Below, one piece after another: positions 44,885 to 53,533 of a stretch of 64,000 bases of DNA; positions within the stretch are counted from its first letter, which is position 1; each line of letters starts with the position of its first letter. Made by a program: the position numbers and the translations under genes. Origin of the DNA: Actinomadura oligospora ATCC 43269 (GTDB lineage Bacteria; Actinomycetota; Actinomycetes; Streptosporangiales; Streptosporangiaceae); assembly GCF_000518265.1 (NCBI RefSeq), contig NZ_JADG01000017.1, positions 62,001 to 126,000 on the forward strand, in the 5' to 3' direction. A model generated the notes under the pieces. It did not search any database. It was not told where the DNA came from and worked only from the letters and a program-made list of their open reading frames with translations.

Positions 44885-44943
44885 CGTCAAAGGGTGGTAT
44901 CCGTCACGTTCGGGTAGGAGTGTGGCGAAGGGAGGCGCATTCG

Positions 44944-45663
44944 GTGTCCGACGTCGAACTGGCCCGCGATCTGGCCGACTCCCTGTTGCTCGCGGCGGGC
45001 CGTCCGCGCCGCGCCCTGGCCCCGCCCGGGCCGGGCGCCGCGTCCCGTGTCCGCGCCGACTGCGCGCTGCGCGCAGGTCCGAGCGCGCTCGTCCGGATGC
45101 GGCTGCGCTTCCTGCACATGCAGGCCCGCCGGGTCGAGCCGGACGGCGTCACGGACTGCCACGGCGTCGCCCTGCATCCGGGCGACGAGGCCGTCCCCGA
45201 GGAGATCGCCCCCGAGTACCGGCTCGCCGACCTGCTCGCCGCCGAGCACACGCTGGTCCGGGTCGTCCCGGCGCGCCGGACGGTCGAGCCGCTCGTGTGC
45301 GGACGCGTCGTCCGAAGCCGCTGGCCCATCCACGTCCTCGTGCGCACGCGCGCCGAGGCGTTCACGCGTGCCGGGCGCCGCGGGCAAGGGCTGACGCGGC
45401 TGAACATCGAGGTCCTGAACGTCACCGACTGGCCGCACTCGCTCGACCCGGACGAGTCGCTGCGCCGTTCGCTGCTCGTCCCGCACCTGATCGTCGCGCT
45501 GGACGACGCCGTGTTCGTCCCGCCGGACCGTCCGCACGAGCGGGACGACCTCTGGCCAGTCCTGCTGGCGGGCGACCTGATGCTCGCCTCCCCCGTCCCG
45601 CTGCCCGACCGGCCGGGCACGACGGTCACCGGGCGGCGCGCGGCCGACGCGGAAACGGGTTGA
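44944..45663 (+). CDS. Hypothetical protein, 239 aa
   Basis: An unknown soluble protein. GTG eight bases after AGGGAGG; an upstream in-frame GTG at 44920 is less likely. The frame has the third-position GC bias of real genes here; the overlapping minus-strand frame does not. It is Arg- and Leu-rich, with segments such as RMRLRFLHMQARRVEPDGVTD and LVRTRAEAFTRAGRRGQGLT, and no signal peptide or membrane segment. No family recognised. It ends 34 bases before the SDR gene on the same strand, so cotranscription is possible, although a palindrome lies between. Confidence 0.7.
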   Translation: MSDVELARDLADSLLLAAGRPRRALAPPGPGAASRVRADCALRAGPSALVRMRLRFLHMQARRVEPDGVTDCHGVALHPGDEAVPEEIAPEYRLADLLAAEHTLVRVVPARRTVEPLVCGRVVRSRWPIHVLVRTRAEAFTRAGRRGQGLTRLNIEVLNVTDWPHSLDPDESLRRSLLVPHLIVALDDAVFVPPDRPHERDDLWPVLLAGDLMLASPVPLPDRPGTTVTGRRAADAETG

Positions 45664-45664
45664 C

Positions 45665-45680
45665 CTGGAGCGCGCTCCAG
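45665..45680 (+). promoter_or_regulatory. Perfect 16-bp palindrome before the SDR gene
   Basis: CTGGAGCGCGCTCCAG is perfectly symmetrical and overlaps TTGACC (45660-45665), a -35-like hexamer. This core (GGAGCGCGCTCC) is typical of TetR-family operators. It lies 17 bases before the SDR start, so a repressor here would block the gene. Confidence 0.65.
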
Positions 45681-45697
45681 ATGGTGGGATCGGCGGC

Positions 45698-46399
45698 ATG
45701 ACCGAATCCCACGTGACCCTCATCACCGGCGGCGGCACCGGCATCGGCGCGGCCACCGCCCGGGAGCTGCTCGCCGCCGGACGCGAGGTCGCCATCACCG
45801 GACGCCGCCAGGAGCGCCTCGACCAGGTGGCCAAGGAACTCGGCGAACCGGACGGCCTGCTGACGATCGCGGGCGACGCGTCCGACTACGGACAGGTCGA
45901 GGCGGCCGTCCGGGCCACGGTCGAGCGGTTCGGACGCCTCGACGCCGTCGTCGCGAACGCGGGCGGCGCCAAGGGCCGTTCGGTGGCCGACTCCGACCCG
46001 GACGACATGCGCGAGATGGTGCTGACCAACGTGCTCGGCCCGGCCTACCTCATCAAGGCCGCCCTGCCCGAGCTGAAGAACGCCCAGGGCAGGATCGTGA
46101 TCGTCGGCAGCGTCGCCGGGTTCGTGAACACGCCCGGCAACCTCTACGGCGCGACGAAGTGGGCGATGACCGGCCTGGCGGAGAACACCCGCCGCCTGGT
46201 GACGTCCGATGGTGTCGGCGTCACGCTGATCGCGCCGGGCGCGACCGAGTCCGACTTCTGGGAGCACGTCGGGAAGCCCGACTACCCGCGCATGCTCACC
46301 TCGGAGGACATCGGCCGCGCCATCGTCTGGGCGGTGTCGCAGCCCAACGGCGTGGACGTCAACACCATGGTCGTCCGCCCGATCGGCCAGGCCAACTAG
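45698..46399 (+). CDS. SDR-family NAD(P)-dependent oxidoreductase
   Basis: A 233-aa classical short-chain dehydrogenase. Cofactor motif TGGGTGIGAATAREL (residue ~9), structural NAGG (~88) and catalytic YGATK (~150) with the upstream Ser in IVGSVAG. ATG with weak ribosome binding site (GGGATCGGCGGC). The length is normal for the family. Substrate unknown. It converges on the FMN reductase gene with only 23 bases between stops. Confidence 0.93.
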   Translation: MTESHVTLITGGGTGIGAATARELLAAGREVAITGRRQERLDQVAKELGEPDGLLTIAGDASDYGQVEAAVRATVERFGRLDAVVANAGGAKGRSVADSDPDDMREMVLTNVLGPAYLIKAALPELKNAQGRIVIVGSVAGFVNTPGNLYGATKWAMTGLAENTRRLVTSDGVGVTLIAPGATESDFWEHVGKPDYPRMLTSEDIGRAIVWAVSQPNGVDVNTMVVRPIGQAN

Positions 46400-46404
46400 C
46401 ACGC

Positions 46405-46422
46405 GCCCGGCCGATCACGGGC
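46405..46422. terminator. Short hairpin between convergent SDR and FMN reductase genes
   Basis: GCCCG (46405-46409) pairs with CGGGC (46418-46422), with GGCC/GGCC offering extra pairing. It fills the whole gap between the two stops. Weak evidence. Confidence 0.35.
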
Positions 46423-47037
46423 CTATTCCTTGAAGAGCAGCCGCTCGAAGGGGACGGGCTCCTCGAAGGGGTCGGGCTTGGCGGCGGGGGCCCGTCCGAC
46501 GATCGTGTCGGCGAGCTCCCGCCCGGCCCGGTCGACGCGCTCGGCCAGCTCACCGCTCCCCCAGTCCTCGGTCGCCGCGTACACGGCGGTCGGCTGGACG
46601 GCGGCGCGCAGGTAGGCGAACAGCGGACGCATCGCGAAGTCGATCGCGAGCGAGTGCCGGGGCGTGCCGCCGGTCGCGCCGAGCAGCGTGGGCGTGTTCT
46701 CCAGCGCGTCCTTGTCGAGAACGTCGAAGAACGTCTTGAACAGCCCGCTGTAGGACGCCTGGAACACCGGCGTCACGGCGATCAGCGCGTCCGCGCCGGT
46801 CACCGTCTCGACGGCGCCCTTCAGCTCGCCCGCCGGGAACCCGCTGACCAGGTTGTTGACCAGGTCGTGGCCGAGGGTGCGCAGCTCGATCACCTCGACG
46901 ACCGCCTCCTCGCCCCGCTCGCGCAGGGCCTCGGCGGTCGCCTGGGCCAGCCGGTCGGCGAGCATCCGGGTGGAGGACGGCTCGCGCAGGCCGGACGACA
47001 CGACCGCGAGGCTGCGCGTGGTCGTCGGCGTGGTCAT
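46423..47037 (-). CDS. NADPH-dependent FMN reductase (CE1759-like)
   Basis: A 204-aa flavodoxin-like reductase that supplies reduced FMN. Visible features are LAVVSSGLREPSSTRMLADR at the N-terminus and the flavin-binding loop VTPVFQASYSGLFKTFFD (residues ~88-105). The ATG overlaps the stop of the luciferase-like gene, so the pair is co-translated as a two-component monooxygenase. The same pair exists in corynebacteria as CE1758/CE1759. Confidence 0.9.
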   Translation of the reverse strand: MTTPTTTRSLAVVSSGLREPSSTRMLADRLAQATAEALRERGEEAVVEVIELRTLGHDLVNNLVSGFPAGELKGAVETVTGADALIAVTPVFQASYSGLFKTFFDVLDKDALENTPTLLGATGGTPRHSLAIDFAMRPLFAYLRAAVQPTAVYAATEDWGSGELAERVDRAGRELADTIVGRAPAAKPDPFEEPVPFERLLFKE

Positions 47038-48149
47038 CGCGTGACCTCTTCCTTGTCGTCGCTCTTGCCGCTCTCGTCCTTCTTCGCCGCGAGCAGGGAC
47101 GCGTGGGTCGGGGCGTCCGGGACGTGCGCGGGGCGTCCGATCGCGAACTCCTTGCGCAGCACCGGGACGACCTCCTCGCCCAGGATGTCGACCTGCTCCA
47201 TGACGGCCTCCTCGGGCAGCCCGAGGTCCAGCGTGAACAGCTGCCGCTGGTAGTCGCCGACCGCGTCGCGGAAGGCGAGCGTCCGCTCGATGACCTGCTC
47301 GGGCGTGCCGACGGTCAGCGGGGTCGTCTTCATCGTCTCCTCGAGGGACGGCCCGTTCGCGTACACGTAGGACGTGTCGAAGTAGGGCCGGAACTCGCGG
47401 ATCGCGTCCTCGGCCTTGGGCCGCATGTAGACCTGGCCGCCGAGGCCGACGATCGCCTGGTCCGCCGCGCCGTGGCCGTAGTGCTCGTAACGCCGCCGGT
47501 ACAGGGCGACCATGCGCTGGACGTGCTCCATGGGCCAGAAGATGTTGTTGTGGAAGAAGCCGTCGCCGTAGTAGGCCGCCTGCTCGGCGATCTCCGGGCT
47601 GCGGATGGAGCCGTGCCAGACGAACGGCGGGACGCCGTCCAGGGGACGGGGCGTGGCGGTGAAGCCCTGCAGCGCGGTGCGGTGCTGGCCCTTCCAGTCC
47701 ACGACGTCCTCGCGCCAGAGCCGGTGCAGCAGGTGGTAGTTCTCGATCGCCAGGTCGAGGCCGTCCCGGATGTCCTTGCCGAACCAGGGGTAGACGGGCG
47801 CGGTGTTGCCGCGTCCCATCATCAGGTCCGTCCGGCCGTCCGACAGGTGCTGCAGCGTCGCGAAGTCCTCGGCGATCTTCACCGGGTCGTTGGTGGTGAT
47901 CAGCGTGGTCGCGGTGGACAGCACCAGCCGCTCGGTCTGCGCCGCGACATAGCCCAGCAGGGTCGTCGGCGACGACGGCACGAACGGCGGGTTGTGGTGC
48001 TCGCCGGTCGCGAAGACGTCGAGCCCGACCTCCTCGGCGCGGCGCGCGAGCCGGACCATCATCCGGATCTTGTCGTGCTCGCTCTGCACCCGGCCGGTGG
48101 CGGGGTCGGTCGAGACCTGTCCGACCGAGAAGATCCCGAACTGCATCAT
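47034..48149 (-). CDS. FMN-dependent luciferase-like monooxygenase (CE1758-like)
   Basis: A 371-aa LLM-class TIM-barrel monooxygenase. Features include GLDVFATGEHHNPPFVPSSP near residue 45, TTLITTNDPVKIAEDFATLQ and DGRTDLMMGRGNTAPVYPWF. ATG at 48149 lies five bases after GGAG; ATG at 48146 is the next codon and equally possible. Its stop overlaps the FMN reductase start, giving a self-sufficient two-gene unit. Substrate unknown. The Lys/Glu/Asp-rich tail (KKDESGKSDDKEEVTR) is probably disordered. The MerR gene lies directly upstream on the same strand, with its stop about 30 bases away. Confidence 0.92.
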   Translation of the reverse strand: MMQFGIFSVGQVSTDPATGRVQSEHDKIRMMVRLARRAEEVGLDVFATGEHHNPPFVPSSPTTLLGYVAAQTERLVLSTATTLITTNDPVKIAEDFATLQHLSDGRTDLMMGRGNTAPVYPWFGKDIRDGLDLAIENYHLLHRLWREDVVDWKGQHRTALQGFTATPRPLDGVPPFVWHGSIRSPEIAEQAAYYGDGFFHNNIFWPMEHVQRMVALYRRRYEHYGHGAADQAIVGLGGQVYMRPKAEDAIREFRPYFDTSYVYANGPSLEETMKTTPLTVGTPEQVIERTLAFRDAVGDYQRQLFTLDLGLPEEAVMEQVDILGEEVVPVLRKEFAIGRPAHVPDAPTHASLLAAKKDESGKSDDKEEVTR

Positions 48150-48176
48150 CACGACTCCATTTAGTAGAAGGTTCAA

Positions 48177-48848
48177 CTACCTTAGCGGAGTCGCCCCCCG
48201 GGTTATTCCAGACCCGCCCCCCAAGCCTTGATCAGGCACATATGTCCAGGTCAAGGGCACTGAACAGCCACCAGTGCGCCCGGCTGACCACATGCGGACC
48301 GCCGGTGACGGCCTCGGTGAGCGCCCAGTACCGGACCATGCGCGGCTCATGATCGGCGGGGAGGGCGCGGCCATCTCCAGGAAGGCGTCCAGGAACGGCC
48401 CCTTCTCGAGCGCGACGGCCTGGCTCCGCCAGAAGCCGGTGAGGACGGCGTGCGCGGCGGGGCCGTCCGCGACGGCGGCGAGCAGGTCGAGCCGCGCGGC
48501 ACGTCCTGCCGGGTCCCCCTGCTCGGCCGCCCGGAGCGCCGCGCTCCGCCAGGCGAGCACGGACAGTTCGGCGTCCACCGAGGCGCGCTCCCGCGCGATC
48601 GCCTCGCCGAGATCGTCCTCCCCCGCGAGGACGGCCCGGATCGCGGCCAGGCCCATGCCCAGCGACCGCAGCCGCCGGACGGTCCGCAGTCGCTCCGGCG
48701 CGTCCAAGCCGAACCGGCGGTGCCCGCCCTCGCTCCGCAGCGGCTCGAGCAGGCCCTCGTCGCAGTAGAAGCGGATCGTCCGGACGGGCACACCGGTCCG
48801 CCGGGACAATTCCCCGATGCCCAGCGGAGTGACATGGGCCACAGACAC
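48177..48848 (-). CDS. MerR-family regulator with apparent C-terminal frameshift
   Basis: A MerR regulator: helix-turn-helix plus wing at residues ~8-75 (GIGELSRRTGVPVRTIRFYC, then DEGLLEPLRSEGGHRRFGLD). GTG at 48848 after GGAGGTTCAA. The frame continues to 48177 (223 aa), but from codon ~165 the sequence (IMSRAWSGTGRSPRPSPAVRM) is low-quality. The neighbouring frame reads DHEPRMVRYWALTEAVTG and then AHWWLFSALDLDICA with a stop at 48232, as expected for the family. One missing base near 48354-48361 explains this. The regulator may still bind DNA, but the sensor end would be garbled. It diverges from the mycothiol-dependent gene. Confidence 0.85.
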   Translation of the reverse strand: MSVAHVTPLGIGELSRRTGVPVRTIRFYCDEGLLEPLRSEGGHRRFGLDAPERLRTVRRLRSLGMGLAAIRAVLAGEDDLGEAIARERASVDAELSVLAWRSAALRAAEQGDPAGRAARLDLLAAVADGPAAHAVLTGFWRSQAVALEKGPFLDAFLEMAAPSPPIMSRAWSGTGRSPRPSPAVRMWSAGRTGGCSVPLTWTYVPDQGLGGGSGITRGATPLR

Positions 48849-48934
48849 TTGAACCTCCAGCGGACTGGAGCTCCTACGGTACGGGCATCGGTTCGACATG
48901 ACAGATCGGACGACAACGCAGAAGGGGCCATCTC

Positions 48935-49702
48935 ATGGACACTCCACCCCGGGACAGGCTCGCCGCGGCCCTGCGGCTGCACGCTTCGGCGCTCGGCCGG
49001 AAGGCGAGCGGCGGAGACCCCGACATGACCGTGCCGACCTGCCCGGACTGGACGCTGCGGCAGCTCGTCGAGCACATCGGCGGCGCACTGCCCGCGATGG
49101 CCGAGACCATCGAATCGCGCGCGCGTGAGCCGCTCCCCCAGGTCGTCCCGGACGGCATGAACCCCCACCTCTGGGAAGCGTGGCTCGGCGGCGGCGCCGA
49201 CCGGCTGGTCGCGGCCGTCGAAGCGGCGGACGAACCGGTCTGGAGCCCGTTCGGCGACGACGTGCCCGCCGGGTTCTGGCTGCGGAGGCTGCTGCACGAC
49301 ACGACCGTCCACCACGCGGACGCGGCGATCACCGTCGGCGCGGAGTGGGAGCTCGACGCCGACCTCGCCGCCGACGGCGTCGCCGAGGGCCTGGCCCTGG
49401 TGGCCTCGCCGTTCGTCGCGCGGGTGAACCCGAAGATCGCGCAACTGCGCGGCGACGGCGAGACCCTGCTGTGGCGTCCCGCCGAAGCGGACCTGCCCGC
49501 CTGGCTGGTCACCCGCACGCCGGACGGGCCGCGGGTGACCGAGACGGCGCGGGCGGCCGACGCCCAGGTGGTCGTCCGCGGCGGGGCCTCCGACCTGTTC
49601 CTGCTGCTCAGCAGGCGTATCACCGCCGATGACCCGCGCGTGAGGGTCGTCGGCGACCGGGCCCTGCTCGACCACTGGACGTCCCTGACCGCGTTCGGCT
49701 GA
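48935..49702 (+). CDS. Mycothiol-dependent maleylpyruvate isomerase-family protein
   Basis: A 255-aa protein of the DinB-like mycothiol-dependent family. The N-terminal TVPTCPDWTLRQLVEHIGGA (residues ~30-50) and LLHDTTVHHADA (~122-133) carry the conserved metal-binding histidines. ATG five bases after GAAGGGGCC. Members use mycothiol, the actinomycete thiol cofactor, in isomerase or transferase reactions. It lies divergent from the MerR gene, a likely regulator. Confidence 0.9.
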   Translation: MDTPPRDRLAAALRLHASALGRKASGGDPDMTVPTCPDWTLRQLVEHIGGALPAMAETIESRAREPLPQVVPDGMNPHLWEAWLGGGADRLVAAVEAADEPVWSPFGDDVPAGFWLRRLLHDTTVHHADAAITVGAEWELDADLAADGVAEGLALVASPFVARVNPKIAQLRGDGETLLWRPAEADLPAWLVTRTPDGPRVTETARAADAQVVVRGGASDLFLLLSRRITADDPRVRVVGDRALLDHWTSLTAFG

Positions 49703-49778
49703 GTCCGGGGGTGCCGCCGGGCCGGGGCTCGGGGATACCGTGAGGCGAAAGATCGTTCCTGAGGTTCAGGAGGCGCCC

Positions 49779-51017
49779 ATGCCCCGCTCCACGATCCCCG
49801 GCTCGACACTGCGCGCGGACGCCGACGGCCTCCGCGACGACCTGGTCCGGCTGCGCCGCGACCTCCACCGCGAACCGGAGCTCGGGCTGGACCTCCCGCG
49901 CACCCAGGAGAAGGTGCTCGCCGCGCTCGACGACCTGCCTCTGGAGATCTCGACCGGCGAGCGCCTCCACTCCGTCACGGCCGTCCTGCGCGGCGGGCGT
50001 CCCGGGCCCACCGTCCTGCTACGCGGTGACATGGACGCGCTGCCGGTCACCGAGCGCGGCGACGCCGACCTGATCTCGCGGACGCCGGGCCTCATGCACG
50101 CCTGCGGCCACGACCTCCACACCAGCATGCTCACCGGGGCCGCGCGGCTGCTCGCGGACCGGCGCGAGAACCTGGCCGGGAACGTCATCTTCATGTTCCA
50201 GCCCGGCGAGGAGGGCCTCGGCGGCGCGAAGATCATGATCGACGAGGGCGTGCTGGACGCGGCGGGCGAGCGTCCGGTCGCCGCCTACGCGCTGCACGTG
50301 CTCTCGGCGGGCTTCCCGTCCGGGCTGTTCGTGTGCCGCTCCGGCCCGATCCTCGCCGCCGCCGACCGCCTCCGCGTGACCGTCCGCGGCACCGGCGGCC
50401 ACGGCTCGATGCCGCACCTCGCCAACGACCCGCTCCCCGCCTCGTGCGAGATGGTCACCGCCCTCCAGAACCTCGTGACCCGCCGCTTCGACGCGTTCGA
50501 CCCCGTGGTGCTGACCATCACCACCTTCCACGCGGGCACCATGGACAACGTGATCCCGGACGAGGTCACCTTCACCGGCACGGTGCGCTCCTTCGCCGGG
50601 CACGTGCCCCAGGAGATGGCCGACCGCTGCGCCCGGCTCCTCCACGGCATCGCCGACGCCCACGGCCTGGAGGTGGACGTCCAGTACTTCCAGGACTATC
50701 CGGTCACCAACAACGACGACGCCGAAGCCGCCTTCGCCGGCGAGACCGTCCGCGAGACCTTCGGCGCGGAGCGCTACCTCGACTCCCCGCGCCCGATCCC
50801 CGCCTCCGAGGACTTCTCCTTCGTCGGCAACGAGATCCCCTCGGCGTTCCTGATCCTCGGCGCCTGCCCGCCCGGGGTCGACCCGTCCGAAGCCGCCAAC
50901 AACCACTCCGCCGACGCCCGCTTCGACGAGGACGTCCTCCCCGACGGCACCGCGCTCCTCGCCGAACTGGCCATCCGCCGCCTCAACGCCGAGACGCCCT
51001 CTGAGGCCGAGGTGTGA
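49779..51017 (+). CDS. M20D-family amidohydrolase/peptidase
   Basis: A 412-aa zinc-dependent amidohydrolase. Metal and catalytic segments: LLRGDMDALPVTE (residue ~84), MHACGHDLHTSM (~105-116) and FQPGEEGLGGA (~138), then a central dimerisation lid (GTGGHGSMPHLANDP, ~205). A final histidine lies in NNHSADARFDED near residue 375. ATG five bases after AGGAGG. The family cleaves N-acyl amino acids (hippurate, IAA-conjugates); the exact substrate is unknown. The stop lies 15 bases from the convergent LuxR-type gene. Confidence 0.93.
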   Translation: MPRSTIPGSTLRADADGLRDDLVRLRRDLHREPELGLDLPRTQEKVLAALDDLPLEISTGERLHSVTAVLRGGRPGPTVLLRGDMDALPVTERGDADLISRTPGLMHACGHDLHTSMLTGAARLLADRRENLAGNVIFMFQPGEEGLGGAKIMIDEGVLDAAGERPVAAYALHVLSAGFPSGLFVCRSGPILAAADRLRVTVRGTGGHGSMPHLANDPLPASCEMVTALQNLVTRRFDAFDPVVLTITTFHAGTMDNVIPDEVTFTGTVRSFAGHVPQEMADRCARLLHGIADAHGLEVDVQYFQDYPVTNNDDAEAAFAGETVRETFGAERYLDSPRPIPASEDFSFVGNEIPSAFLILGACPPGVDPSEAANNHSADARFDEDVLPDGTALLAELAIRRLNAETPSEAEV

Positions 51018-51032
51018 GGTGTGGTCGGCCGC

Positions 51033-53378
51033 CTAGGAGTCGGCCGGGCGGGCGTTGCGGGCGTACCAGGCGGCTATCTCGGCGCGTGAGGAGACGGCGA
51101 GTTTCGCCAGGATGTGCTCGACGTGGGAGTCGGCGGTGCGCTTGGCGATGACCAGGCGGTCGGCGATCTCCCGGTTGGTCAGGCCCTGCGCGACCAGCTC
51201 GGCGATCTCCCACTCGCGGGGGCTGAGCGATCCGCGGGGACGCCCGTTCGCCGGACCGGCGGACGGCGCCTCGCGGCGTTCGCCGAGCGCCTCGGCGAGA
51301 ACGGCGTCCAGGTCCGTCCGGGCGCCGGACTCCGCGGCGGCCAGGAAGGGCTCGGGGCCGAGTTCGGTGCGCACGCCGTCGACCACGACGCCGATGATGG
51401 CCGCGTAGACCGGGCCGAAGAGCACCGCGCCGCTGTCGTCGTACTGCCGCTTGGCCGCGCCGAACAGGACGGCCGCGCCCCGGTGCTGGTCCGTCGCGGC
51501 CAAGCCGCAGGCCACGACCTCCAGGCACAGCGCCAGGCCGAGCCGGTTGTCCAGGTCGGCCATCGTCCGCAGCCCGGCGCGTCCGACCGCGAGCCCCTCG
51601 GCGGCCTCACCGAGCAGGAGCAGCACGACGCCGTGCAGGGCGCGGGCGTACGCCTGCCCCCACACGTTGCCCTCGCGTTCGGTCTCGCGCAGCGCCCGCG
51701 CGGCGATGTCGCGGGCCGTGGCGAGGTCGCCGAGCGCCGCGTGCGCGACGCCCGCGAGCAGCGGGACGATCGATGAGATGACCTCGCCCGGACACGCCTG
51801 TGCGAGCAGGCGCCCGGCCTCGGTCAGCGCCGCGAGCGCCCGCTCGGCATCACCCTCCTGAAGTGCGACGACGCCCTCGGCGGCACGCGCGTATCCGGCT
51901 CCGCATCCGTCCTTCGGGCCGGACGGGCGCGCGAGGGCCTGGGCCGCCAGCCCGGCCGCGCCGGCGAGGTCGCGCTGGAACCCCGCCAGCATCGCCGAGA
52001 GCCCCAGCGCCTCGCCCCAGAACGGCTCGTCACCGGGCGGACGGGCGTCCAGCATGCGCCGTACCCAGTGCCAGGACTCGCCGATCCGGCCGCGCAGGCA
52101 GAGCAGGCGGCCGTTGCAGACATGCGCCGAGACGAGCGCCTCGTCCGGCGCGGCGCGGATGCCCCAGTCGAGCAGCGCGCGGATGCCCGCCTCCTCACGC
52201 GCGTGCCACTCCAGCCAGTGCCGCTGGCGGGGGCCGCCCAGCTCACTCACCGCGGTCTGGAGCGTCCCGGCGAACCAGTCGAAGGCGCGGGCGCGCGTCA
52301 GCTCGGTCTCGCCGAGCTCCTCCAGCCGTTCGGCCCCGTACTCGCGCAGCGTGTCGAGCATGCGGTAGCGGACGCGTCCGTCGCGCTCCACGCGCTGCAC
52401 GATCGACTTCGCCAGCAGGCCCGCGACCAGGTCGAACACCATCGCCGGGGCGAGCCGTTCGTCGCCGCAGACGTGTTCGGCGGCCTCCAGGTCGAAGTCG
52501 GCGGCGAGCACCGACAGCCGCGCCCACAGCAGACGCTCGTCCGGCGAGCACAGCCCGTGGCTCCAGTCGATCGCCGAACGCAGCGTCTGGTGTCGCAGCA
52601 GCGCGGTGCGGCGGCCCCTCACCTCGAGGCCGTGCCGGTCGAGCCGCTCCAGGATCTGCCGCGGCGACAGCGCCCGGACCTGGACCGCGGCCAGTTCGAT
52701 CGCCAGCGGGATGCCGTCCAGCCGCCGGCACAGGAGCGCGACCGCCTCACGGTCGTCGCCGGACGCCGTCCAGCCGGGCACCACGGCGGACGCCCGGTCG
52801 GTGAACAACGCGACCGCTCCGTCGGCGGCGCCCGGCCCGGCGCCGTTCGCCCCGCCCCTCGCGCCCTCCTCGCCGGGCACCGGGCTCGGCAGCGGCGCGA
52901 CGACGAGGGTGTGCTCGCCCGCGATGTCGAGCGGCTGCCTGCTGGTCGCGAGGACGCGCAGGTCGGGCGCGGCGTGCAGCACCGTCTCGGCGAGCATCGC
53001 GCAGGAGTCGATGAGGTGCTCGCAGGTGTCCAGCACGAGCAGGCCCGGACGGCGGGAGAGGAACTCGATGGTCGCGTCCAGCGGCTCGCCGCCGCCCTGG
53101 TCGGGCAGGCCGAGCGCGTCCGCGACGACCCGGGCGACCAGGCCGGGCTCGGGCGCGGCGGTGAGGTCGACGAACCAGACGCCGTCGGGAGGGGCGGCGG
53201 CGCGGGCGGCGCGGACCGCGAGCCGGGTCTTGCCGACCCCTCCGGGGCCGGTGAGCGTGACCAGGCGGCAGCGCGCCAGCAGGCGCTCGATATCTGCCAG
53301 TTCCTCGCGACGGCCGACGAAGCTGGTCATCTCGGCCGGGAGGCGTCCCGGCCGTTGGTGCAGGGTGCTGAGCGACAC
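51033..53378 (-). CDS. LuxR-type regulator with AfsR-like ATPase domain
   Basis: A 781-aa STAND-class regulator. N-terminal NB-ARC-like ATPase: Walker A TGPGGVGKTRLA (residue ~44) and Walker B LLVLDTCEHL (~120). A long helical TPR-like region follows. The C-terminal LuxR helix-turn-helix reads LSPREWEIAELVAQGLTNRE followed by IADRLVIAKRTADSHVEHIL (~715-760). GTG at 53378 after GAAGAGG is chosen; a GTG at 53471 is an alternative. Such proteins integrate a nucleotide-dependent signal and often control secondary metabolism. The target is unknown; neighbours are an amidohydrolase and a TDT transporter. Confidence 0.9.
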   Translation of the reverse strand: MSLSTLHQRPGRLPAEMTSFVGRREELADIERLLARCRLVTLTGPGGVGKTRLAVRAARAAAPPDGVWFVDLTAAPEPGLVARVVADALGLPDQGGGEPLDATIEFLSRRPGLLVLDTCEHLIDSCAMLAETVLHAAPDLRVLATSRQPLDIAGEHTLVVAPLPSPVPGEEGARGGANGAGPGAADGAVALFTDRASAVVPGWTASGDDREAVALLCRRLDGIPLAIELAAVQVRALSPRQILERLDRHGLEVRGRRTALLRHQTLRSAIDWSHGLCSPDERLLWARLSVLAADFDLEAAEHVCGDERLAPAMVFDLVAGLLAKSIVQRVERDGRVRYRMLDTLREYGAERLEELGETELTRARAFDWFAGTLQTAVSELGGPRQRHWLEWHAREEAGIRALLDWGIRAAPDEALVSAHVCNGRLLCLRGRIGESWHWVRRMLDARPPGDEPFWGEALGLSAMLAGFQRDLAGAAGLAAQALARPSGPKDGCGAGYARAAEGVVALQEGDAERALAALTEAGRLLAQACPGEVISSIVPLLAGVAHAALGDLATARDIAARALRETEREGNVWGQAYARALHGVVLLLLGEAAEGLAVGRAGLRTMADLDNRLGLALCLEVVACGLAATDQHRGAAVLFGAAKRQYDDSGAVLFGPVYAAIIGVVVDGVRTELGPEPFLAAAESGARTDLDAVLAEALGERREAPSAGPANGRPRGSLSPREWEIAELVAQGLTNREIADRLVIAKRTADSHVEHILAKLAVSSRAEIAAWYARNARPADS

Positions 53379-53533
53379 CGGCGCCTCTTCCCACCGGCGC
53401 GGGCCGGTGACGGATGGGGGGACGTCGTCGCATGGTACCCCTTGGAGCACAGCGTGCAACCGCTCCGTCACCCCGGGTTCCGGCTCGTCCGAATCCCCCG
53501 GTCCGACCGGCGGTGAGAGGCCACCGGGACGGG

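Noticed and set aside
44887..45834. Minus-strand frame of 315 codons
   Set aside because: It overlaps two genes on the plus strand that have better codon bias and ribosome binding sites; its content is Arg/Ser low complexity.
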